Under the pieces are notes generated by a model that saw only the letters and a program-made list of their open reading frames with translations, did no database searches and was not told the DNA's origin. Below are positions 7,709 through 17,801 of a DNA stretch of 64,000 bases, piece after piece (positions within the stretch are counted from its first letter, which is position 1; each line of letters starts with the position of its first letter). The DNA is taken from positions 1-64,000 of the forward strand of contig NZ_UWOP01000002.1 in NCBI RefSeq assembly GCF_900604485.1, given 5' to 3'. The position numbers and the translations under genes are program-made. The DNA is from Enterococcus mediterraneensis. GTDB lineage: Bacteria; Bacillota; Bacilli; Lactobacillales; Enterococcaceae.

Positions 7709-8212
7709 TCTTGTACGCTCCTTTTTTCAGAAATATAATCAGCTGACCGTCGCAATTAAAACAGATAAATAGTCATGTTAGGTTTTCCATCAAAAAGCAA
7801 GAGTGTATTTTTTCAATTATCAACAGAGCAGATCTTGGTTTTTCCTACACATAGCTGATGCATTTGTTCAAAAATATCTTATCATTTTATAAAACTCACT
7901 ACAAAGCATCCAATTTGGCTAAGGACTGTTTTAAGAATTTCTATTATTTATCCAAATTTTTGAAAATACGAGTTTAATGCTGTTTGTTATGGTTAATAAT
8001 TAAGGTTTACTTAAATTGTTATTTTAGGTAAACTCTAATATTTTGTAATTAAAGTTTACTTTGTTGTGCTAAAAAAGTTAGAGTTCCTCTGCGTTTTTGT
8101 TGCGGCACGGATGCTTGACACTTGCAAAGCGTTCAACTTGTAAAGTCAATCAATTGACAGATGCAACACCCTAATGGATATAATTATTTATAAGCAGAAA
8201 GGGGAGTTGAAA
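7709..8212. other. Intergenic region with GTTTAC repeats and promoter
   Basis: No gene seen. TAATTAAGGTTTACTT (7997-8012) and TAATTAAAGTTTACTT (8046-8061) are near-identical direct repeats 49 bases apart, with an inverted GGTAAAC between them at 8027. TTGACA at about 8155 and TATAAT downstream suggest the DUF305 promoter, though the 19-base spacing is long. Confidence 0.45.
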
Positions 8213-8665
8213 ATGAACAAGTATGTAAAGTTTTTGGTGATGATTCTTGTTTCGACAATTGTCATGTTTGGTATGATGTATTTGAATGTATTTTCTATCG
8301 ACCACATCTTTTTTAGTCAAACCCGTATTTATATGGCGTTGATGATGGGAGCGGCAATGGCAATCATAATGCTGCTTTTTATGTGGAAAATGTATGAAAA
8401 CAAAAAAGCCAATATTGGTATTTTAGTAGTGAGTGCACTGATTTTTTGTTTGTCGCTTTTCTTGGTTCGCAGTCAGGCGACAATCAAAGACACGGATTGG
8501 ATGAAGGCAATGATTCCGCATCATTCGATTGCTGTTTTGACAAGTAATCGGGCGAATCTGGAGGATCCGGAAGTCAAGGAGTTGGCAGAGGAGATCATCG
8601 ATGCCCAAGAAAGAGAGATCCAACAAATGAAGGAAATGATCAAGAGATTGGAATCTGAACAATAA
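8213..8665 (+). CDS. DUF305 domain membrane protein
   Basis: 150 residues from the ATG at 8213, chosen because AAAGGGGAG lies just upstream; the frame is open to 8174. Three membrane segments at about residues 5-25, 35-58 and 65-85 precede an extracytoplasmic domain with MIPHHSIAVLTS (about residue 100). This is the metal-site-like MxxHH motif of DUF305 (ferritin-like) proteins. Such proteins often sit with copper or other metal resistance genes, but no such neighbour is visible here. It is probably a single-gene unit, with a terminator right after the stop. Confidence 0.8.
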   Translation: MNKYVKFLVMILVSTIVMFGMMYLNVFSIDHIFFSQTRIYMALMMGAAMAIIMLLFMWKMYENKKANIGILVVSALIFCLSLFLVRSQATIKDTDWMKAMIPHHSIAVLTSNRANLEDPEVKELAEEIIDAQEREIQQMKEMIKRLESEQ

Positions 8666-8676
8666 TAAAGGAAAAG

Positions 8677-8725
8677 AATCGCTACTTAGACGGGTAGAGT
8701 AAAGCAGGCAAAGTAGCGATTTTTT
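8677..8725 (+). terminator. Terminator after the DUF305 gene
   Basis: AATCGCTACTT (8677-8687) pairs with AAGTAGCGATT (8711-8721), followed by TTTT. Confidence 0.8.
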
Positions 8726-8946
8726 GTGGGCTAGTAATGAAAAGGAGAGAAAACCATATCACTATTTAAAAATTTTCTGTGAATAAATAAACCTAAAACA
8801 ACTTCTCAAACAATTTGCTAAGAAGCTTCAAAATAACAGCGATTGTTCTTTAAAGAACCTTTAAAAATCAAGCGGGAAACTGCGGATTTCATTGACAGAC
8901 GTGCTATACTATTCTCAGTTTGAAGATTAGGAGAGGTGGTCGCGCC

Positions 8947-10731
8947 TTGAATGAACGCATCAAAAATAAATTAGCTCTTTTACCGGATCAGCCGGGTTGT
9001 TATCTCATGAAAGATAAAAACGGTACGATCATCTATGTGGGAAAAGCGAAAATTTTAAAAAATCGTGTCCGGTCTTATTTCACTGGCAGTCATAATACAA
9101 AAACGGAACGTTTAGTTTCAGAGATCGATGATTTCGAATATATCGTGACGGAGTCGAATATCGAAGCTTTATTACTAGAAATCAATCTGATCAAGAAAAA
9201 CGATCCGAAATACAATATCATGCTGAAGGATGACAAAACCTATCCTTTCATTAAGATCACTAACGAAAAATATCCTCGTTTGATGATCACTCGAAAAGTC
9301 TTGAAAGACAAAGCACTATATTTTGGTCCTTATCCTGATGTAGGAGCGGCTAACGAAACGAAAAAAATCTTGGATCGTCTGTTTCCGTTACGCAAATGCG
9401 GCGTACACCAAAAAGAGCCTTGTCTGTACTACCATTTAGGACAATGTTTATGTCCGTATGTATTTGATGTCGATCCTCAAGTTTATAAAGACATGGTGGA
9501 AGAGATCAAAAGCTTCTTAAATGGCGGGCATACGCATATCCAAGAAGAAATCATGAAGAAAATGGATACGGCGGCACAAAATCTGGAGTTTGAAAAAGCA
9601 GCGGAATACCGCGATCAGATCAAAGCGATCGAAACAGTCATGACCCGTCAAAAAATGACGCAAACAGATTTTATGGATCGAGATGTTTTCGGTTATGCAG
9701 TAGATAAGGGTTGGATGTGTGTCCAAGTCTTCTTTGTGCGTCAGGGGAAATTGATTGAACGCGATGTATCGATCTTTCCATTTTATAATGAAGCGACAGA
9801 AGACCTGTTGACTTATATCGGGCAATTTTATCAAGAAGCAGAGCATATCGTACCAAAAGAAATCTTGATCCCTAATGATATCGATCAAGAAGCAGTCGCA
9901 ACAGTTTTAGAAACGAAAGTTCTGCAACCAAAACGCGGCGAGAAGAAGAAATTGGTAGAGTTGGCCAATAAAAACGCTCAAGTCGCTCTTTCTGAAAAAT
10001 TTGATTTGATCCAACGTAAACAAGAACGAACGATTGGCGCAGTTGAAAAACTAGGGAATGCAATGAATATCCCCACGCCGGTTCGAATCGAAGCTTTTGA
10101 TAATTCTAACATTATGGGGACCAACCCGGTTTCCGCAATGGTTGTTTTTGTTGATGGAAAGCCTTCGAAGAAAGATTATCGAAAGTATAAAATCAAAACA
10201 GTTGTCGGGCCAGATGACTATGCTTCTATGAGAGAAGTTATCTATCGGCGATATTCGCGAGTTATCAAAGAAGGATTGACCCCGCCGGATCTGATCATTA
10301 TCGACGGAGGTAAAGGACAGGTAGATGCTGCAAGAGAAGTTTTAGCCAATCAATTGGGAGTAGATATCCCTATCGCTGGCTTAGCGAAAGATGATAAGCA
10401 TAAAACGAGTGAACTGCTTTTTGGACCAACATTGGAAACCATTAAATTAGAGCGGAATTCCTCAGAGTTCTTCTTATTGCAACGGATTCAAGATGAAGTC
10501 CATCGGTTTGCTATCACTTTCCATCGTCAATTACGCAGCAAGAACAGCTTTGCGTCGAAGTTGGACGGCATTGAAGGACTGGGTCCGAAACGGAAAAAAC
10601 TGCTGCTGAAGGAATTCAAGTCATTGAAAAATATTCAAGCAGCCAGCATTGAAGAAATAAAAGCAGTCGGTATCCCAGAAAAAGTCGCGGAAAATGTTTT
10701 GCAAGAATTAACAAATGAAGTGAAGAAATAG
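8947..10731 (+). CDS. uvrC: UvrABC excinuclease subunit C
   Basis: 594 residues from a TTG start. The frame gives L(M)[18 protein letters not shown], the family's normal N-terminus, and AGGAGAGGTGG lies 7 bases upstream. UvrC makes the two incisions around damaged DNA in nucleotide excision repair. A GIY-YIG domain occupies about residues 10-95 ([19 protein letters not shown]), a UVR motif about 200-235 and an RNase H-like nuclease about 380-530 ([28 protein letters not shown]). Tandem helix-hairpin-helix motifs are at the C-terminus. All expected parts are present. It is a single-gene unit closed by a terminator. Confidence 0.97.
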   Translation: MNERIKNKLALLPDQPGCYLMKDKNGTIIYVGKAKILKNRVRSYFTGSHNTKTERLVSEIDDFEYIVTESNIEALLLEINLIKKNDPKYNIMLKDDKTYPFIKITNEKYPRLMITRKVLKDKALYFGPYPDVGAANETKKILDRLFPLRKCGVHQKEPCLYYHLGQCLCPYVFDVDPQVYKDMVEEIKSFLNGGHTHIQEEIMKKMDTAAQNLEFEKAAEYRDQIKAIETVMTRQKMTQTDFMDRDVFGYAVDKGWMCVQVFFVRQGKLIERDVSIFPFYNEATEDLLTYIGQFYQEAEHIVPKEILIPNDIDQEAVATVLETKVLQPKRGEKKKLVELANKNAQVALSEKFDLIQRKQERTIGAVEKLGNAMNIPTPVRIEAFDNSNIMGTNPVSAMVVFVDGKPSKKDYRKYKIKTVVGPDDYASMREVIYRRYSRVIKEGLTPPDLIIIDGGKGQVDAAREVLANQLGVDIPIAGLAKDDKHKTSELLFGPTLETIKLERNSSEFFLLQRIQDEVHRFAITFHRQLRSKNSFASKLDGIEGLGPKRKKLLLKEFKSLKNIQAASIEEIKAVGIPEKVAENVLQELTNEVKK

Positions 10732-10773
10732 TTTTAATAAGAAACATATCATTGAATCAAAATAAAGTAGAAG

Positions 10774-10799
10774 CCGAATCGTTCGTGATTCGGTTTTTT
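10774..10799 (+). terminator. Terminator after uvrC
   Basis: CCGAATC / GATTCGG stem with a 6-base loop and a T6 tail. Confidence 0.85.
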
Positions 10800-10948
10800 C
10801 ATTTTCCTTCTTAAATAGAACGTTATTTAAAAAGGTCTGGTATCATATTTTTGTTAGAGCTTATACTTGATGGTATAATTTTTTATAAGGGATGAAATGA
10901 CATTCTTTATTAAACGGTATGTTTTTTTATAATGAAGGAGGAATGGAA

Positions 10949-11323
10949 ATGAAACATGTAAAGGCGTTGGTGGTCAAGGCGATCGTGATTTGGGCAATTC
11001 TGTGGGTGGTGCTCACTGGATTCTATGGTGTAAGCTTCTTGGATTCTACGATTGTTGGAGTGATTATTGTAGTGATGATCTACATTTTAGGGGATTTGCT
11101 CATTTTAAGAAAGATCGGCAATGTCGTGGCAACGATCGTTGATGCAGGTTCGGCAGGCGTTATCCTATGGTTGTACTTGTATTTCATGAATGATACTGCT
11201 GACATCTGGATGAAAGTATTGATTCCGGCTGTGCTGATAGGATTGTTTGAATGGTTCTTCCATAAATGGCTTCTAAAAGAAGGTGTAGTTCCTGACGAAA
11301 GAAAGATGGAGGAACGACTTTAA
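10949..11323 (+). CDS. DUF2512 (YndM-like) membrane protein
   Basis: 124 residues. The ATG at 10949 is preferred because AAGGAGG lies 7 bases before it; an ATG at 10943 sits only 1 base from it. Four hydrophobic segments (about residues 5-25, 29-48, 55-75 and 84-104) end in a charged cytoplasmic tail (DERKMEERL). The pattern matches DUF2512, small four-helix membrane proteins of Bacilli with unknown function. It stands alone. Confidence 0.75.
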   Translation: MKHVKALVVKAIVIWAILWVVLTGFYGVSFLDSTIVGVIIVVMIYILGDLLILRKIGNVVATIVDAGSAGVILWLYLYFMNDTADIWMKVLIPAVLIGLFEWFFHKWLLKEGVVPDERKMEERL

Positions 11324-11366
11324 TCGATTAATAAATAAGCCAGAATAAAATAAGATATAAAATAAA

Positions 11367-11462
11367 ACGTCCGAGCAATGATTGGTGGAAATTCCTTCTG
11401 TGATGTCCGATGAAATTCAACATCACTAAAGAAACGCCATTCTTGTTCGGATTGTTTATTTT
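11367..11462. other. Nested inverted repeats, possible structured RNA
   Basis: GTCCGAGCAA (starting about 11370) can pair with TTGTTCGGA near 11445-11453. Inside it TGTGATGT (about 11399) pairs with ACATCAC (about 11419), a perfect 7-bp stem. T-rich sequence follows (TTGTTTATTTTAAG). It could be a two-hairpin terminator of the DUF2512 gene or a small RNA. Confidence 0.4.
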
Positions 11463-11554
11463 AAGATGACTTTCATTTAAGGCATAGTTTTTTAGACATT
11501 AGGGGAATTTTGATATAATAGGACCACCTAATAACAGATAGGAGCGGAATAGTG

Positions 11555-12330
11555 ATGGACTTTAAGGGAACGATTCATTTTAATCAGAAGAAACAAAAAT
11601 CGATTTTCCTGAGTATGGCAGCCTAATCATCAGTAAAAATGAGACTGAAACCAAGCAGTCGGCAGTTAGTTTAGAAATAAAAGATAAAATTGTTGTAGCA
11701 ATCAAGATGGGTAAAACAAACGAAGAAGGCAAGGAAGTTGATCAACTAGTAAAAATCTTGCCACCAGAAGATATCGAAACGATTTATGTAGCAGAGAAGC
11801 TGCTCCAACAAGCAGAAGAAGCAGGAATGACTAATTTGACTGAATCTGCTGAGCGTATAAATATCCCAACCAATCACTTGAAGCGGGTAGAGGAATATAC
11901 TACACATATCCTGCTTGTTTTGGAAAAATTTGGGATCATTTTACAAACAAAACCTAAGAAAAAACCGGCAAAAGCGCAACACCGCTGGAATAAAGCGGTC
12001 AGCCAAATGGAATTTTTTGTGGATGATTTTGACAGCAAAGCGACAATAATCTGGCAAAAACGCAATGAGATGCTGATCAAGGCAGGGGCGGTCATGAAGC
12101 AAGAAATGCCTTTGAATAAGGATGGGTCTGTCGGTATGTCAGCGCGAATGGCAGAAAAGATCCGTGCCGAAAATGCGGATAAGTTCAAGGATTTTGTTAC
12201 TACCGAAGACATTGTATTGAAAAGTGTCAATGAAGTCGGTTTGTTTTTATATTTTGCGGGAACAAACAGCTAGCTAGTATTGAAGGATAAAGATGGCAAG
12301 ACGATCGATGAATGGACGGTTGTTAAATAA
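11555..12330 (+). pseudogene. Hypothetical gene broken by one frameshift and one nonsense codon
   Basis: A gene starts at ATG 11555 behind TAGGAGCGG: MDFKGTIHFNQKKQKSIF. The frame then hits a stop at 11626, while the +2 frame continues naturally as PEYGSLIISKNETETKQ into a long ORF, implying loss of one T in a T-run at about 11600. The ORF reaches TAG at 12271-12273, and the same frame then continues LVLKDKDGKTIDEWTVVK to TAA at 12328-12330. The TAG is probably a former CAG. The protein would be about 258 residues, helical and soluble. I do not recognise the family. The piece from ATG 11707 to 12273 (188 residues) is all that could be made intact. Confidence 0.75.
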
Positions 12331-12360
12331 CTGATTATGAACAACAAATAAAGCGAGACT

Positions 12361-12394
12361 GACTCTGAATCTTATAATGATTTAGAGTCTTTTT
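12361..12394 (+). terminator. Terminator before serC
   Basis: GACTCTGAATC / GATTTAGAGTC stem (one G-U pair) followed by T5. Confidence 0.8.
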
Positions 12395-12499
12395 GTTTGA
12401 ATTTTCAAAAAATTATAGTTAATTCTCAATTTATTCCTTTTATCCCAAAGAGGTATCTGCTAGAATGAGTGTTAATTATTTGAAAAGGAGTCGAAGTGA

Positions 12500-13579
12500 A
12501 TGACAGTGTATAATTTTTCAGCTGGTCCAGCTGTTTTACCCAAAGAAGTATTGGTAAAAGCTCAATCCGAAATGTTGGATTATCAACAAAGCGGCATGTC
12601 GGTGATGGAGTTGAGTCATCGCTCCTCCTTATTTGAAGAAATCATTCAAACTGCAGAAAAAAAATTACGGGAATTAATGGAGATTCCTGAGAATTACCGA
12701 GTATTATTTCTACAAGGTGGCGCAAGTCTGCAATTTACGATGGTACCGCTGAACTTAGCACAGGAGAAAAAAACGCTGTACGTTGAAACTGGTGTTTGGT
12801 CGAAAAAAGCGATCGCAGCGGCACGGTCATTGGGTAATGTCGAGGTGGAAGTCGTGGCCTCCAGTAAAGATGATCAGTTTCGTCATATCCCCGAAATCAA
12901 AAAAGAGCAGATCGACCAATCGGCAGCCTATGTACATCTGACTACGAATAATACGATTGCCGGGACAGCTTTTCAGAAAATTCCTGATGTTGGAGATGTT
13001 CCTGTCGTAGCGGATATGTCCTCCAATATTTTGGCAAATGACTATAATGTAAAAGATTTCGGCTTGATCTATGCAGGAGCTCAGAAAAATATTGGTCCAG
13101 CAGGTCTGACAGTCGTGATCGTCAGAGAGGACCTTCTAGGAGATGGTGTTTTCGCGCCGATGTTGGATTATAAACTGCAGGCTGAAAACGGCTCTTTGTA
13201 CAATACACCGCCAACGTATAGCATCTACATTGCCAAGCTGGTTTTTGAGTGGTTATTAGCTAAAGGCGGTGTGTCGGCGATTTTAAAAGAAGACAAAGAA
13301 AAAGCAGCTTTGCTTTATGAAGCAATCGACCGTTCAGCATTGTTTTCAAATCCGATTGAAAAAACGAGCCGGTCGATCACCAATATTCCTTTTTCAACGG
13401 GAAATGCTGAATTGGATCGGCGATTTATCCAAGCAGCGGAAGCACAAGGATTTATCAACTTAAAAGGTCATCGGTCGGTCGGCGGAATGCGGGCGAGCCT
13501 TTATAACGCATTTCCTAAAGAAGGAGTTATCGCATTGATCGAGTTTATGAAAGAGTTTGAAACATCTTGCGCTGACTAG
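12500..13579 (+). CDS. serC: Phosphoserine aminotransferase
   Basis: 359 residues, the usual length. It converts 3-phosphohydroxypyruvate and glutamate to phosphoserine, the second step of serine synthesis; it depends on PLP. Seen: N-terminal [22 protein letters not shown] at about 72-78, and the PLP-binding lysine 196 in [26 protein letters not shown] near residue 325 is the phosphate-binding signature. AAAAGGAG precedes the ATG. It is followed 61 bases later by serA, so the first two pathway steps are co-expressed. A separate serB is not in the window. Confidence 0.97.
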   Translation: MTVYNFSAGPAVLPKEVLVKAQSEMLDYQQSGMSVMELSHRSSLFEEIIQTAEKKLRELMEIPENYRVLFLQGGASLQFTMVPLNLAQEKKTLYVETGVWSKKAIAAARSLGNVEVEVVASSKDDQFRHIPEIKKEQIDQSAAYVHLTTNNTIAGTAFQKIPDVGDVPVVADMSSNILANDYNVKDFGLIYAGAQKNIGPAGLTVVIVREDLLGDGVFAPMLDYKLQAENGSLYNTPPTYSIYIAKLVFEWLLAKGGVSAILKEDKEKAALLYEAIDRSALFSNPIEKTSRSITNIPFSTGNAELDRRFIQAAEAQGFINLKGHRSVGGMRASLYNAFPKEGVIALIEFMKEFETSCAD

Positions 13580-13640
13580 CAATAAGCGCGTTTCTACTAT
13601 TGTAAAAAGATTGAAAAACAGTAAAAAAGGAGGTTACTCA

Positions 13641-14822
13641 ATGTTTCATATCAAAACTTTCAATACGATTGCCCCGGAAGGATTAGCTCGTTTTGACGAA
13701 AACTATATTCTCGATGGTAATGATCAGCCAGATGGAATTCTGCTGCGCAGTAAAAATCTGCATGACTATGCTTTTCCTGATTCTGTCACAGCGGTTGCAA
13801 GAGCCGGCGCTGGTACTAATAATATCCCAATCGATCAGTGTACAGAACGAGGAATCGTCGTATTCAATACACCAGGGGCCAATGCCAATGCGGTCAAAGA
13901 ATTAGTGATCGCAAGTTTACTGCTTTCGGTTCGTCCAATCCTTCGCGGAGCAAAATGGGTTCAGACGCTGACAGGTGCAGATGTTGAAGAACAAGTAGAA
14001 GCCCAAAAGAAACAATTTGCCGGAACGGAGTTAGAAGGCAAGCGTTTAGGTGTTATTGGACTGGGTGCGATCGGTGCTATGGTAGCAAATGATGCGTACC
14101 GTTTAGGCATGGAGGTCGTTGGTTACGACCCTTATGTTTCAGTAGATACAGCTTGGAGCATTTCACGGCGTGTCAAACGAGCCGCGGAATTGTCCGAAAT
14201 TTTTACCAGCTGTGATTTTATCACCGTCCACGTACCGTTGATGGAAAATACACGGCACTTGATCGATCAAGCTGCATTGGCCCAAATGAAACCAACTGCC
14301 TGTTTGTTTAATTTTTCTCGGGGAGAGATCGTGGATACCGATGCAGTGGTCGCAGCATTGGATTCAGAAAAACTAGCCAGCTTTACGACAGATTTTGCCA
14401 GTGAGAAATTGTTAGGCCATAAAAAAATCTTGGTACTGCCTCATTTAGGAGCATCTACGGAAGAAGCTGAGGTCAATTGCGCGAAGATGGCAACAGAAAC
14501 GATCAAGCGCTTTTTAGAAACAGGCACCATCACAAACTCTGTCAATTTTCCTTCAGTGGATATGGCGTTTTACTCTCCTTATCGATTGACGATCATTCAC
14601 AAAAATATCCCTAATATGCTGGGACAAATCTCGTCAACGATCGCCGAACTAGACATCAATATCGAAAACATGGTCAATCGCGGTCAAAAAGAGCACGCCT
14701 ACACTTTAGTGGATGTTCAAGAAGACAGTCGGGAAAAAGTCGCACAAGTAGCGGATCGCTTGAAAGAAAATCCAGATATCATCCGGGTGCGAGTGATCAC
14801 GCAACCAGAAGGAGGATACTGA
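13641..14822 (+). CDS. serA: D-3-phosphoglycerate dehydrogenase
   Basis: 393 residues from the ATG at 13641, chosen for AAGGAGGTTACTCA upstream. It oxidises 3-phosphoglycerate with NAD+, the committed step of serine synthesis. The Rossmann motif GVIGLGAIGAMVAND is at about 155. The catalytic arginine lies in NFSRGEIVD (about 235), and histidine in LPHLGASTEEAE (about 275). A C-terminal ACT domain (about 320-393) is the likely site of serine feedback. It is the short form, lacking the extra intervening domain of long SerA proteins. Its stop overlaps the next start by one base. Confidence 0.96.
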   Translation: MFHIKTFNTIAPEGLARFDENYILDGNDQPDGILLRSKNLHDYAFPDSVTAVARAGAGTNNIPIDQCTERGIVVFNTPGANANAVKELVIASLLLSVRPILRGAKWVQTLTGADVEEQVEAQKKQFAGTELEGKRLGVIGLGAIGAMVANDAYRLGMEVVGYDPYVSVDTAWSISRRVKRAAELSEIFTSCDFITVHVPLMENTRHLIDQAALAQMKPTACLFNFSRGEIVDTDAVVAALDSEKLASFTTDFASEKLLGHKKILVLPHLGASTEEAEVNCAKMATETIKRFLETGTITNSVNFPSVDMAFYSPYRLTIIHKNIPNMLGQISSTIAELDINIENMVNRGQKEHAYTLVDVQEDSREKVAQVADRLKENPDIIRVRVITQPEGGY

Positions 14823-16045
14823 TGGTAAAGATTCGTCCATTTAAAGGAATTCGTCCCCCGGCAGATGCAGCAGAAAAAGTTGCTGCGCTGCCTTATGATG
14901 TGGTAGACAGTCAAGAAGCTCGTCAGCTGGCTGAAGGAAATCCATACAGTTTTTTTCATATTGACAAAGCAGAGATCGATCTGCCAGATTCAGTGGATCC
15001 TTATGATGACGCAGTGTATCAAAAAGCAGCGGATAATTTAGCGTCTTTCAGAGAAAAAAAGTGGCTGGTTAAAGAAGAGCGTCCCGTTTTTTATCTGTAT
15101 CAGTTAAGTATGGGGCAACAAAGCCAAACTGGTTTAGTAGTATGTACTTCGATCCAAGATTATTTGGATAATAAGATCAAGAAACACGAATATACCCGTC
15201 CAGAAAAAGAACAAGATCGCATCCGCCACATGGAAGCCTGTGATGCCAATACCAGTCCTATTTTTTTAAGCTACCGCAAAGACAATGAGATCCAAGCTCA
15301 GATAGATCAATGGCAGAAAAATCACGCTCCATTGTTTGAATTTACTAGTTTCTATGACGTATCCCACAAAGTTTGGCAAATCGACGAACCAACAACGATC
15401 GATACCTTTGTAGAATTATTTGAAAAAGTGCCTGCACTATATATCGCTGACGGGCATCATCGAACGGAATCAGCGGTAAAAGTAGGGATGAATAAACAAG
15501 GGGGCAGTCCAGAAAGTGAAGTCTTCTTGTCGATCATCTTTCCTGACGATCAACTAAAAATCTGGGAATATAATCGTCTGTTAAAAGCAGATGTCCCGGA
15601 TAATTTCATGGATCAGCTGCAAGAGGATTTTATAGTTGAAAAAACCGGTCAGACTAAACCTGACAAACTCCATGATGTTCATATGTACTGGGAAAGTGAT
15701 TGGTATCGTTTGTCTGTTAAACCAGAAAAAATTCCTGATACATTGATCGAAAGCTTGGACGTTTCTCTTTTGCAACGCTATGTATTTGAAAAGGTCTTTG
15801 CCACTGAGGACATACGAACAGATCCGCGGATCGATTTTATTGGCGGAGTTCGCGGAACCGAAGAATTGGAACGTTTGGTTGATCAAAAGAAAGGAACCGT
15901 CGCTTTTTCTCTGTACCCGACAGCTATGAAAGATTTATTAGCGGTAGCAGATGCTGGAGAGATCATGCCTCCAAAATCCACATGGTTCGAACCAAAATTG
16001 TTGAGTGGCTTGTTCCTGCACGATTTAGAAACAAAAGAGCTTTAA
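14822..16045 (+). CDS. DUF1015 family protein of the serine operon
   Basis: 407 residues. The start (VKIRPFKGIRPPADAAEKVAALPYDVV) and the motif ALYIADGHHRTESAVK at about 214-229 are hallmarks of DUF1015. The motif KKHEYTRPEKEQDR at about 117-130 is also typical. The biochemical role is not established as far as I know. The ATG overlaps the serA stop (TGATG), so translation is coupled, and the serC-serA-DUF1015 order recurs in Firmicutes. This supports a role tied to serine metabolism without defining it. No membrane segment. Confidence 0.85.
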   Translation: MVKIRPFKGIRPPADAAEKVAALPYDVVDSQEARQLAEGNPYSFFHIDKAEIDLPDSVDPYDDAVYQKAADNLASFREKKWLVKEERPVFYLYQLSMGQQSQTGLVVCTSIQDYLDNKIKKHEYTRPEKEQDRIRHMEACDANTSPIFLSYRKDNEIQAQIDQWQKNHAPLFEFTSFYDVSHKVWQIDEPTTIDTFVELFEKVPALYIADGHHRTESAVKVGMNKQGGSPESEVFLSIIFPDDQLKIWEYNRLLKADVPDNFMDQLQEDFIVEKTGQTKPDKLHDVHMYWESDWYRLSVKPEKIPDTLIESLDVSLLQRYVFEKVFATEDIRTDPRIDFIGGVRGTEELERLVDQKKGTVAFSLYPTAMKDLLAVADAGEIMPPKSTWFEPKLLSGLFLHDLETKEL

Positions 16046-16086
16046 ACCAGCTAATAAAAATAAAATAACGATTTTCTCTTATCCGG

Positions 16087-16125
16087 ATGACAATTGACTT
16101 TTGCTAAGTCGATTGTCATTTTTTT
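16087..16125 (+). terminator. Terminator of the serC-serA-DUF1015 operon
   Basis: ATGACAATTGACTT / AAGTCGATTGTCAT, a 14-bp stem with a 5-base loop and a T-run. Confidence 0.9.
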
Positions 16126-16250
16126 GATCAACCTGTCTATATCCGAACGATATATATTCAATTCCCATGAAATATTGCAAAAAACTAGAAAATGTTGATT
16201 AGAATGGTATACTAGTGAAAAATAAAACAAATTAAAATAACGAGGTGCCA

Positions 16251-16883
16251 ATGAATAAAAACAAAGGATCAAAAAATGTATCTCTGTCTGTTATTAAAAA
16301 AATGAGTTATTTTATAAGCGGTATTTTTTTAATCACTATCAGTTTGCAGTGGTTTTTATTGCCTTTTAATATTGCATCAGCTGGTGTCGGAGCGATCGGT
16401 TTTTTATTGTCACATTTATATACGATTGAACAAACGATCGCGGTTTTTTGTATCAACGTTATTATGTTAGGATTTTGTTGGCTTTTATTAGAAAAGCGCA
16501 CGTTTTTGAATACTGTATCCGGCAGTTTGTTGTTTCCGATTTTTTTAGGACTGATCCCCCAGTGGGAAATGGTTTCTCATCATGGCTGGTCGCTAGTGTT
16601 GGGAAGTCTGTTATTTAGTTTAGGAATATTTCTGCTTTATCAGATCGATGCGTCAAATGGCGGCGTGACGGTCCCACCGCTGATTTTTAAGAAGTATCTG
16701 AATTTACCAGTTGCTTACGGGATATTTATGACCAACTTTTTGATCATCTTATTGAACCTGAAAGCATTTGGCATTATTCAAGCGCTTTTGTCGGCCTTTT
16801 CTATTGTTTTGATCTCGCTTTCCATGAGTTTTTATCAAAAATACTGGGAAACGATGACAGGAAACTTAAAAAAATTGTTTTGA
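16251..16883 (+). CDS. YitT family membrane protein
   Basis: 210 residues from the ATG at 16251 (CGAGGTG upstream). Five or six hydrophobic segments and the motif NIASAGVGAIGFLLSHL (about 42-58) match the YitT/DUF161 membrane region. FLLYQIDASNGGVTVPPLIF at about 130-149 also matches. Many members carry a C-terminal cytosolic DUF2179 domain, which is absent here, so this is the short form. The function is unknown; a transporter-like fold is usually assumed. It stands alone upstream of the HAD gene, 75 bases away. Confidence 0.75.
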   Translation: MNKNKGSKNVSLSVIKKMSYFISGIFLITISLQWFLLPFNIASAGVGAIGFLLSHLYTIEQTIAVFCINVIMLGFCWLLLEKRTFLNTVSGSLLFPIFLGLIPQWEMVSHHGWSLVLGSLLFSLGIFLLYQIDASNGGVTVPPLIFKKYLNLPVAYGIFMTNFLIILLNLKAFGIIQALLSAFSIVLISLSMSFYQKYWETMTGNLKKLF

Positions 16884-16957
16884 TCAGCGACTGCCATCTG
16901 ATTGGAAAAGTGCTAAACTGATTAATGAGAGACTGTTTTATTAAAGGGGAGCCAAAA

Positions 16958-17659
16958 ATGGAAGGAATTATTTTTGATTTTAACGGGACTATGTTTCAAG
17001 ATTCTAAGCTGCACGAACAAGCTTGGTTGGAAATGATCCGCAGATATACACCGCGAGATATTTCAGAACAAGAGATTTTAATGAACATCCACGGACATAC
17101 CAATGATGAGATCTTGCGTCACTTCGTTTCTAAGGATCTGGATGCGGTGGAAGTTGCAAAGCTTTCTGAGGAAAAAGAGCAGAATTATCGAGAACTTTGT
17201 CTGAAAGATCCTGAACAGCTGGTTTTGACAAAAGGATTGCAAAAAGTGTTGGAGCATCTCAAAGAACAGGCGATCCCGCGGACAATCGCCACAGCAACCG
17301 GTAAAGAAAATCTGGATTTTTATTTTGATGTCTTTGATTTGGCTCGCTGGTTCACCTATGAAAAAGTGGTCTATGATGACGGGACATTCCCGGGAAAACC
17401 ACAGCCGGATATTTTTCTGAAAGCCGCAAAAATGATTGAGCTTTCACCAGAAAAATGTATCGTGATCGAAGATGCGTATTCTGGATTACTGGCGGCTCAA
17501 CGGGCTGGTATCGGCAAGATTATTGCCATTGATCCTTCTAAAAAGAACCAAGATATTTTTCGTGAAAAGAACATGCACCTAGAAGATATCATCCAAGATT
17601 TCACTGAGTTTCCGTTGTCGTTGTTTGGAAATTCGGTCGCTGTTGAAAAAAATCAGTAA
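16958..17659 (+). CDS. HAD family phosphatase, beta-phosphoglucomutase-like
   Basis: 233 residues from the ATG at 16958 (AAAGGGGAGCC upstream). HAD motif I is IIFDFNGTMFQDS, motif II TIATATGK (about residue 118) and motif III GKPQPDIFLKAA (about 145). Motif IV is CIVIEDAYSGLLAAQRAG (about 164). In motif I the second acidic residue of the usual DxD is an asparagine (DFNGT). That variant is common in a lactic-acid-bacterial HAD subgroup, so it does not by itself mean loss of activity. The helical cap lies at about 15-85. The substrate cannot be named; a sugar phosphate is likely. Confidence 0.8.
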   Translation: MEGIIFDFNGTMFQDSKLHEQAWLEMIRRYTPRDISEQEILMNIHGHTNDEILRHFVSKDLDAVEVAKLSEEKEQNYRELCLKDPEQLVLTKGLQKVLEHLKEQAIPRTIATATGKENLDFYFDVFDLARWFTYEKVVYDDGTFPGKPQPDIFLKAAKMIELSPEKCIVIEDAYSGLLAAQRAGIGKIIAIDPSKKNQDIFREKNMHLEDIIQDFTEFPLSLFGNSVAVEKNQ

Positions 17660-17733
17660 TTGATGAAATGATGCTGGGATAGTTCTTTATTTTAGTTGAT
17701 AATTAATAGCATTAGAAGCCATCTGCAATGGTT

Positions 17734-17765
17734 TTCTTGCAGTATGGAATGAAGATTGCTATACT
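17734..17765 (+). promoter_or_regulatory. Promoter of the ABC-F leader
   Basis: TTGCAG, 17 bases, TATACT just upstream of the small leader ORF and the ABC-F gene. Confidence 0.55.
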
Positions 17766-17801
17766 GGCAGTAAGAATTATAGGAGAGGGGGAAACGAATC
17801 A

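Noticed and set aside
8929-8950. GGAGAGGTGGTCGCGCC resembling a T-box core before uvrC
   Set aside because: It is the uvrC ribosome binding site; no upstream stem structures or terminator are present.
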